Assembly: GCA_028386065.3 (NCBI GenBank)
Contig: JAKUCV010006715.1
Coordinates: forward strand, 91,406 to 155,405
Direction: 5' to 3'
Length of the DNA: 64,000 bases
Source of the DNA: Turnera subulata
Lineage: Eukaryota > Streptophyta > Magnoliopsida > Malpighiales > Passifloraceae
The position numbers and the translations under genes were made by a program. Under the pieces are notes generated by a model. It was not told the DNA's origin. It did no database searches and was given only the letters and a program-made list of their open reading frames with translations. Positions 57,788-64,000 of this stretch are shown in pieces (within the stretch, counting starts at the first letter, position 1; the number at the start of each line of letters is the position of its first letter).

Positions 57788-58875
57788 GTCCCCCTGATGA
57801 TGGTATTGAAACCTGGAATTGATCCGATACAATACCTTTTGAGCTCTCTTTAGCCACTTCTAGTGGGTCTTTTTTTTTTTGTGGTGGTATTGGAGCAAAG
57901 GTTTTCTTGGAGTGGCCTAATGTTGTTGTTCTTTAGATGTTAACCGTTTAAATTTGAATTTCAAAAGATAAGGAGCACAAACCGTTGGGTCCATTGTAAG
58001 GGAAAGAAAAAAAAGCAGAGAAAAAAGATATACAAGTGAGAAAAGAAAAGTAGACAAGGTACGACTTTATTGCCTGAAGTGGGCCTATCTCCAGCCAGCC
58101 ATGTTTGGCATTGGAAGGGCTTTCAACTGTTTTTTTCATGGGCCCACATGGTGATGATGATCACGCCAACGTCTAAAAAGTTGGTATGTTTTGAATTTGA
58201 AGAAAAAAAAATAGTTTCTTTGTTTTCTTTAAACGAGAAAAGACCAAAACAGTTGGGGCTCCATGGCTCCTCCTCTCCAGGTTCGTTTTCAACTTTTCAT
58301 GTATATTTAAATCAGTGGCGGTTTGGGGAGTTTGTACTAATTAAGCTTATATTTCCAGAATTGAGGACATACTTGGAGAATGTAAAATCTATGCTTCTAG
58401 CGAGAGAGAGAGAGATTTTTGCATCGTTAAGCTAACTATGTCGGATGAATTAAAAGTTAAAACCTGCGATTGCGTTACACTTGGTACTAGTATCCTTGGC
58501 TTTAGTGCAGGAATCTATAGTGTACACAAGTCAGCTTCCAAACATGTCTAGGCAAAAATGAAGAAAGAAACAAGCAACTTATGTTTCAAATCTCCGCCAT
58601 AAAAATCTTTGGGATTTCACCATTAAACAACGATACCTCCAATGATTCGCCTTGAGTAGCTAACAAATTTTAGTTTTACAAGGAAAAAAATGTATTTGAA
58701 CCGATAGAGATATGGATGTTCCAGTAGTATTGTTCTTAACATGTATAGATAGATTTGGAGAAATGGATGTCACAAAACTGTTCACGATTTTCTCAATAAG
58801 AGCTGGGCAGTAACAAAAGGAAATGTAAGGCTCTAAGATAACACAATTAAAGTATCATCATGGACAACCCATATT
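57788..58875. other. Spacer between WVD2-like promoter and the Copia element
   Basis: WVD2-like leader and promoter on the left, then AT-rich DNA without recognisable genes. A short (GA)n run lies near 58401-58414. Confidence 0.5.
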
Positions 58876-59476
58876 TGTTAGTGTGTGGTTCCTCCACTAA
58901 TTGTGGGGATCACCAGTTGCATTAATGAAAACCAACCCCACTAAGCTAATGGAGCACTAAGCTAGTGGAGCACTAAGTTTTTTCAGTTCAGTCCCTGCAA
59001 GCTAGTTTTGTTGCAGATTAGTCCCTGTCAACATGCCTATAAATAGGCACCAATTCTTCTCTTCAAATCATCCCAACATTCACAACAAGTGTGAATAAGA
59101 GAGTGAAAGAGAGAGTGTGTGGGAGGGAAGAAAAATTGAGGAGAAAAATTCCCTTCTTAAATTAGGGAGTGACAAAATAGTGAGAAAAAATACCTTAGGG
59201 GTATTTTTGACAAACACTTGGGAAACACCTTGTGGGGCACTATTTTGGGTAGAACTCTAGGTTTGTTATACCCCTAAAATTTAGGGAAGTCTCTCTTGTA
59301 AGCCTACTATTTTTATAGTGGAAGTTTTTCCGGTGGGATCGGGATTGTGGACGTAGCCCGGTGTTTGGGTGAACCACGTTAAATACTGTGTGTCATTTAT
59401 CTCTTTTTGTCCTCCACTTGTTTATTTCCTTGTGAGGTGATATTATTTCCGCAAGATAGTGCCACCGGGCCCAACA
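58876..59476 (+). repeat. 5' LTR of the Copia element
   Basis: 601 bases, TGTTAG...CCAACA. It contains a TATA box TATAAATA at 59038-59045, giving a likely transcript start within the next 40 bases. Confidence 0.9.
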
Positions 59477-59478
59477 AC

Positions 59479-59490
59479 TGGTAGCGGAGC
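59479..59490 (+). promoter_or_regulatory. Primer-binding site of the Copia element
   Basis: TGGTAGCGGAGC, two bases after the LTR, of the type complementary to initiator tRNA-Met used by many plant Copia elements. The gag-only element near 46.3 kb uses the same type. Confidence 0.75.
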
Positions 59491-59753
59491 AGAAGGTTTG
59501 TGCTTTGTCAAGTGCAAGGTTGTGAATTAATACACTGTGCAAGTGAATCCTGTCTAGGAGACTGGGTTTTAAGTGAACCTTTGTTCCTCCAGTCTTTCCT
59601 GGGGATTTATCTTGGAATGATAATTCTGTCTTAGGAGATCGGCTAGGCCATCTTTCCTGGGAATTATCGAATCAGTTCAATTCACTACTTGTACGGGCAC
59701 TATTCACCGCAAGGATTTTCCTAGATCGAGGAGCTAGTCAGTCTTTGATCCAG

Positions 59754-62700
59754 ATGGAGGCGAGGATAAACAAGATGATCACCCTTGATGGCACAAATTA
59801 CCACTTATGGAGAAACAAGATGAAGGATCTCCTATTCGTGACGAAGATGCATTTACCGGTGTTCAGTACGGTAAAACCTGAAGAAAAGTCAGACGAGGAG
59901 TGGGAGTTTGAACACATCCAAGTCTGCGGTTATATACGGCAATTTGTTGAGAATAATGTTTACAACCACGTTTCTGGCATTGAGCATGCTAGAACGTTGT
60001 GGGAGAAGCTCGAAGAATTATATGCCTCAAAGACAGGGAACAACAAGCTATTTTACTTGACGAAGCTGATGCAAGTAAAATACCAGGAAGGCAAAATGGT
60101 TGCAGATCACCTTAATGAGATGCAAGGGATCGTGGACCAACTGTCTAGCATGGGCATAAAATTCGACGATGAGGTGCTTGCTCTTATGGTCTTGGCGACA
60201 CTCCCAGATTCGTGGGAAACCTTGAAGGTTTCAATCACAAACTCTGCACCTAACGGTGTCGTGAGTATGGCAACCGTCAAAAGTGGCATTCTGAATGAAG
60301 AGATGAGACGAAGAACACAAGGCTCGTCTTCTTCACAGTCAGAGGTTTTGGCTACAGTGACGAGGGGGAGAAGTCAAAACAAGGGTCAAAGCAACCGAGA
60401 CAAGAGCAGAGGAAAGTCCAACAAATTTGCCAATGTTGAGTGCCATTACTGCAAGAAGAAGGGCCACATCAAGAGATTCTGCCGACAGTTCAAAAAGGAC
60501 CAGAAGAAGAACAAAGGCAAAGATGTGAAGAAAGAAGAAAGCAGTGATGATGAAGCGAATTCTCTTGGAGAGTTCAATGTTGTCTGTGATGATGATATCA
60601 TCAACCTTACTATCCAAGAGTCAAGCTGGGTAGTTGATAGTGGTGCTACTGTTCATGCTACACCACGAAGAGAACTCTTCTCTTCTTACACTCCTGGTAA
60701 TTTTGGGACTGTAAGAATGGGAAATGATAAATTTTCAATGGTCGTCGGCAAAGGAGATGTTTGCCTAGAGACCATGAACGGGATGAAGCTGCTTTTGAAG
60801 GATGTCAGGCATATTCCAGATATGCGTCTGAATCTGATCTCTGTTGATAAGCTAGACGAGGAAGGTTTTTGTAATACCTTCTACAATGGTCAATGGAAGC
60901 TCACCAAAGGCTCGTTAGTAGTGGCACGAGGTACAAAGGTGTCAAAGTTGTACGTGACCCAGGCAAAGGTTCCTCAGCATGATGTAAATGTTGTGGAGAA
61001 CGACAGTCAAGTTCAGCTGTGGCACAAACGCCTTGGACACATGGGTGAGAAGTCAATGGTGAAGCTGGTTAAGAAGAATGTTCTGTCAGGATTGAATCAA
61101 ATCCAGCTAAAGAAGTGCAGTCACTGTCTAGCTGGCAAACAAAATAGAGTTTCTTTCAAGAGCTTTCCTCCTTCTAGAAAGAAAGATGTGCTAGAACTGG
61201 TACACTCAGATCTGTGCGGGCCTTTCAACAAGTCCCTTGGTGGTGCCCAGTATTTTGTGACCTTCATTGATGATCACTCACGGAAAACCTGGGCTTACAC
61301 ATTGAAGTCTAAAGATCAAGTGTTGTCAGTCTTCAAGCAGTTTCTAACTATGGTGGAAAGGGAGACAGGAAAGAAGCTGAAGTGCATCCGGACAGATAAT
61401 GGCGGTGAATACATAGGTCCATTTGATGCTTACTGCAAAGAGCATGGTATTCGGCATCAGTTTACTCCACCCAAAACTCCACAGTTGAATGGCTTAGCTG
61501 AGAGGATGAACAGAACTTTGATTGAGAGAACAAGATGCTTACTCTCTCACTCGAAGTTACCACAGGTCTTTTGGGGTGAAGCACTACTTACAGCGGCTTA
61601 TGTGCTGAACCATTCACCTTGTGTTCCTCTTCAGTATGAGGCTCCAGAGAAGGTGTGGTCAGGAAGGGACATTTCCTATGATCACCTACGAGTGTTTGGG
61701 TGTAAAGTTCATGTTCACATCCCCAAGGATGAAAGAAGCAAACTAGATGCCAAGACAAGGCAGTGTGTATTCATCGGTTATGGCCAAGACATGTTTGGCT
61801 ATAGGCTTTATGATCCAGTAGAGAAGAAGCTTATCAGGAGTCGAGATGTTGTCTTTATGGAGGATCAGACCATAGAAGACATTGACAAAACAGAGAAGCC
61901 TAGTAATGATCTAGAGGAGTTTCAGTTACCTCCAATAGAGACGCCGAGACAAGTTGGAGATGATGTTCAGGATATTCATCCTGAAATTCCAGATGATCCT
62001 GCTGAAGATGAGCCAGCAGATGCTATTGAAGATGATGGCAATGATGATGCAGCTAATGATGATTCAGCTAGTGATGACCCTCCTGAGCCATCAAGTAATT
62101 CTCCTTATCGCACAAGGTCTGGAAGAGCCGTGCAACCCTCTACTAGGTACTCTCCAAACGAGTATTCATTACTCACTGATGGGGGAGAACCAGATAGCTA
62201 TGATGAAGCTGTTAGTGATGAGCATAAGGAGAAGTGGATTCAAGCCATGCAAGAAGAGATGAAATCCTTGCATGAGAACAAGACATTTGAGCTGGTGAAG
62301 CTGCCTAAAGGCAAGAGAGCTTTGAAAAACAAGTGGGTGTTCAGGATCAAGCATGAAGAGCACAGTCCACTTCCAAGATTCAAAGCAAGATTAGTTGTCA
62401 AAGGTTTCAGTCAAAGGAAAGGGATTGACTTTGATGAAATCTTCTCACCAGTGGTGAAAATGACCTCAATCCGCACAGTGCTGGGATTAGCTGCGAGTCT
62501 TAACCTGGAGGTTGAGCAGATGGATGTCAAAACAGCCTTCCTACATGGTGATTTGGAAGAAGAAATATACATGGAGCAGCCAGAGGGTTTCCAGCGAAAA
62601 GGAAAAGAGGATTACGTTTGTAGATTGAGGAAGAGCCTTTACGGCTTAAAACAAGCCCCAAGACAGTGGTATAAGAAGTTTGAGTCTGTGATGGGGCAAC

Positions 62701-63755
62701 AGGGATACAAGAAGACTACTTCAGACCACTGTGTGTTCGTTCAGAAATTTTCTGACGATGACTTCATCATCCTATTGCTCTATGTGGATGATATGCTGAT
62801 TGTTGGCCGGAATGTTTCCAGAATCAACAGCTTGAAAGCACAGCTAAGCAAGTTTTTCGCCATGAAAGACTTGGGGCCAGCAAAACAAATTCTCGGGATG
62901 AGAATTGTTCGAGATCGACAAGCCAAGAAGATATGGCTGTCCCAAGAGAAGTACATAGAGAAGGTACTTCAACGGTTCAATATGGATAAAGCTAAAGCAG
63001 TCAGCTGTCCTCTTGCTAACTACTTTAGACTAAGTCCTGAGCAGAGTCCATCTACGGATGAGGAGAAAAAAGAGATGGAGCGGATTCCATATGCCTCAGC
63101 AGTGAGAAGCTTGATGTATGCCATGGTATGTACCCGACCAGACATTGCTCACGCAGTCGGAGTAATGAGCCGATACCTCTCCAATCCTGGTAAAGAGCAT
63201 TGGAATGCTGTCAAGTGGATTCTCAGGTATCTTCGAGGAACCTCAAAAATGTGTTTATGTTATGGAGAAGACAAACCGGTGCTGGTTGGATACACTGATG
63301 CAGATATGGCTGGTGATGTTAGTTCCAGAAAATCTACATCAGGATACCTGATTAATTTTTCAGGGGGAGCTGTGTCATGGCAATCAAGGCTACAAAAGTG
63401 TGTTGCTTTGTCAACTACAGAAGCCGAGTTCATTGCAGCAACGGAAGCATGCAAGGAGTTGTTGTGGATGAAGAAGTTCTTAACCGAACTTGGTTTTTCG
63501 CAAGACAGTTACCAATTGTTTTGTGATAGTCAGAGTGCTATCCATCTTGCGAAGAATGCCTCTTTTCATTCCAGATCGAAAAACATAGATGTGAGATACA
63601 ACTGGATCAGGGATGTGCTAGAGAAGAAGCAATTACAACTCGAGAAGATCCATACAGAAGAGAATGGATCTGACATGCTGACAAAGACACTTCCAAGAGG
63701 GAAGTTTGAATACTGTCGTGAAGCTGCCGGACTGGTGGATCCCCCTAACATGTAG
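59754..63755 (+). CDS. Copia gag-pol polyprotein, 1333 aa
   Basis: The first ATG is at 59754 (MEARIN); the frame is open three codons further upstream but starts there with TTG. Domains in order are gag (about 1-215), a zinc knuckle with Cys230, Cys233, His238 and Cys243, an aspartic protease with D295-S-G, an integrase zinc finger (HKRLGHMGEKS), a catalytic core with Asp486, Asp548 and Glu583, reverse transcriptase with YVDD at 1010-1013, and RNase H with Asp1182, Glu1223 and Asp1258. No stop or frameshift interrupts it. The Asp548-Glu583 spacing is one residue shorter than the usual DD35E. Gag and pol share one frame, as is usual for Copia elements. Confidence 0.95.
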   Translation: MEARINKMITLDGTNYHLWRNKMKDLLFVTKMHLPVFSTVKPEEKSDEEWEFEHIQVCGYIRQFVENNVYNHVSGIEHARTLWEKLEELYASKTGNNKLFYLTKLMQVKYQEGKMVADHLNEMQGIVDQLSSMGIKFDDEVLALMVLATLPDSWETLKVSITNSAPNGVVSMATVKSGILNEEMRRRTQGSSSSQSEVLATVTRGRSQNKGQSNRDKSRGKSNKFANVECHYCKKKGHIKRFCRQFKKDQKKNKGKDVKKEESSDDEANSLGEFNVVCDDDIINLTIQESSWVVDSGATVHATPRRELFSSYTPGNFGTVRMGNDKFSMVVGKGDVCLETMNGMKLLLKDVRHIPDMRLNLISVDKLDEEGFCNTFYNGQWKLTKGSLVVARGTKVSKLYVTQAKVPQHDVNVVENDSQVQLWHKRLGHMGEKSMVKLVKKNVLSGLNQIQLKKCSHCLAGKQNRVSFKSFPPSRKKDVLELVHSDLCGPFNKSLGGAQYFVTFIDDHSRKTWAYTLKSKDQVLSVFKQFLTMVERETGKKLKCIRTDNGGEYIGPFDAYCKEHGIRHQFTPPKTPQLNGLAERMNRTLIERTRCLLSHSKLPQVFWGEALLTAAYVLNHSPCVPLQYEAPEKVWSGRDISYDHLRVFGCKVHVHIPKDERSKLDAKTRQCVFIGYGQDMFGYRLYDPVEKKLIRSRDVVFMEDQTIEDIDKTEKPSNDLEEFQLPPIETPRQVGDDVQDIHPEIPDDPAEDEPADAIEDDGNDDAANDDSASDDPPEPSSNSPYRTRSGRAVQPSTRYSPNEYSLLTDGGEPDSYDEAVSDEHKEKWIQAMQEEMKSLHENKTFELVKLPKGKRALKNKWVFRIKHEEHSPLPRFKARLVVKGFSQRKGIDFDEIFSPVVKMTSIRTVLGLAASLNLEVEQMDVKTAFLHGDLEEEIYMEQPEGFQRKGKEDYVCRLRKSLYGLKQAPRQWYKKFESVMGQQGYKKTTSDHCVFVQKFSDDDFIILLLYVDDMLIVGRNVSRINSLKAQLSKFFAMKDLGPAKQILGMRIVRDRQAKKIWLSQEKYIEKVLQRFNMDKAKAVSCPLANYFRLSPEQSPSTDEEKKEMERIPYASAVRSLMYAMVCTRPDIAHAVGVMSRYLSNPGKEHWNAVKWILRYLRGTSKMCLCYGEDKPVLVGYTDADMAGDVSSRKSTSGYLINFSGGAVSWQSRLQKCVALSTTEAEFIAATEACKELLWMKKFLTELGFSQDSYQLFCDSQSAIHLAKNASFHSRSKNIDVRYNWIRDVLEKKQLQLEKIHTEENGSDMLTKTLPRGKFEYCREAAGLVDPPNM

Positions 63756-63758
63756 TCG

Positions 63759-63770
63759 GAAGGGGGAGAA
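63759..63770 (+). other. Polypurine tract of the Copia element
   Basis: GAAGGGGGAGAA directly before the 3' LTR, the plus-strand priming site. Confidence 0.75.
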
Positions 63771-63771
63771 T

Positions 63772-64000
63772 TGTTAGTGTGTGGTTCCTCCACTAATTGT
63801 GGGGGATCACCAGTTGCATTAATGAAAACCAACCCCACTAAGCTAATGGAGCACTAAGCTAGTGGAGCACTAAGTTTTTTCAGTTCAGTCCCTGCAAGCT
63901 AGTTTTGTTGCAGATTAGTCCCTGTCAACATGCCTATAAATAGGCACCAATTCTTCTCTTCAAATCATCCCAACATTCACAACAAGTGTGAATAAGAGAG
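63772..64000 (+). repeat. 3' LTR of the Copia element (partial)
   Basis: First 229 bases of the LTR, matching 58876 onward with a single G insertion; truncated by the window edge. Confidence 0.92.

Larger units (their letters stand above)
58876..64000 (+). mobile_element. Full-length Copia (Tnt1-type) LTR retrotransposon, right end cut by the window
   Basis: 5' LTR 58876-59476, primer-binding site 59479-59490, gag-pol frame 59754-63755, purine tract 63759-63770 and 3' LTR from 63772, with about 370 bases of it expected beyond the window. The 229 comparable LTR bases are identical except for one G indel, so the insertion is recent. All enzymatic domains are present in one frame, so it may be autonomous. 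The target duplication cannot be checked because the right junction is outside the window. Confidence 0.95.

Noticed and set aside
59745..59753. Polyprotein start at 59745
   Set aside because: The codon there is TTG. The first ATG in frame is 59754.
1..64000. tRNA, rRNA, CRISPR or bacterial-type operon features
   Set aside because: None seen. The sequence is eukaryotic nuclear DNA with spliced genes.

Overview
The window is nuclear DNA from a flowering plant, most likely a rosid eudicot. Genes have canonical GT-AG introns, T-rich acceptors and AT-rich spacers. Transposons are of plant type (Copia, Mutator-like, small inverted-repeat elements). I cannot name the species. Exon models were built by hand from splice sites and reading-frame continuity, and every complete model closes in frame.

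0-20.3 kb is a compact, mostly single-copy gene block: a ten-exon multi-pass membrane protein (+, 423-4589), an early nodulin-like phytocyanin (+, 5526-6171), a six-finger CCCH zinc-finger protein (+, 6918-10924), a tiny NOI/RIN4-like gene (-, 12064-12817), succinate dehydrogenase iron-sulfur subunit SDH2 (+, 14362-16278), a 76-residue secreted peptide with an eight-cysteine mature part (+, 17262-17673), and the mitochondrial F1-ATPase assembly factor ATP12 (-, 18439-20299). From memory, the order membrane protein / NOI / SDH2 / ATP12 / cystinosin-like matches a segment of Arabidopsis chromosome 5 around At5g40640-At5g40670. SDH2 and ATP12 both serve mitochondrial oxidative phosphorylation.

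20.9-52.8 kb is a rearranged tandem array. Its unit is a small plant-specific protein of unknown function (MRREGR start, C-x4-C-x2-C-H core, acidic tail) followed by an eight-exon cystinosin-like PQ-loop transporter. Four transporter genes look intact (23918-25703, 31222-33625, 34769-36627, 47515-50825). Three small genes are close copies (21411, 28083, 29767) and a fourth (52092) is longer and divergent. One unit keeps only its promoter and 3' flank (about 33.9-34.4 kb). Another has its promoter split by a 1.8-kb Mutator-like element (26059-27883). A stray first-exon fragment lies at 22848. Between transporters C and D sit an intact F-box gene (37532-38767), a second Mutator-like element apparently carrying a sulfotransferase 5' fragment (38907-40855), a GAGCTCG-rich element, a broken F-box copy (42919-43773) and a gag-only Copia-type LTR element (44205-46600, minus strand).

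52.8-64 kb holds a small inverted-repeat element beside a FAR1/FHY3-type SWIM fragment, a nine-exon WVD2-like/TPX2-family microtubule protein gene (-, 54898-57787) with an apparent GC-AG intron, and an apparently intact, very young Tnt1-type Copia retrotransposon (58876 to beyond the window end) with one uninterrupted gag-pol frame.
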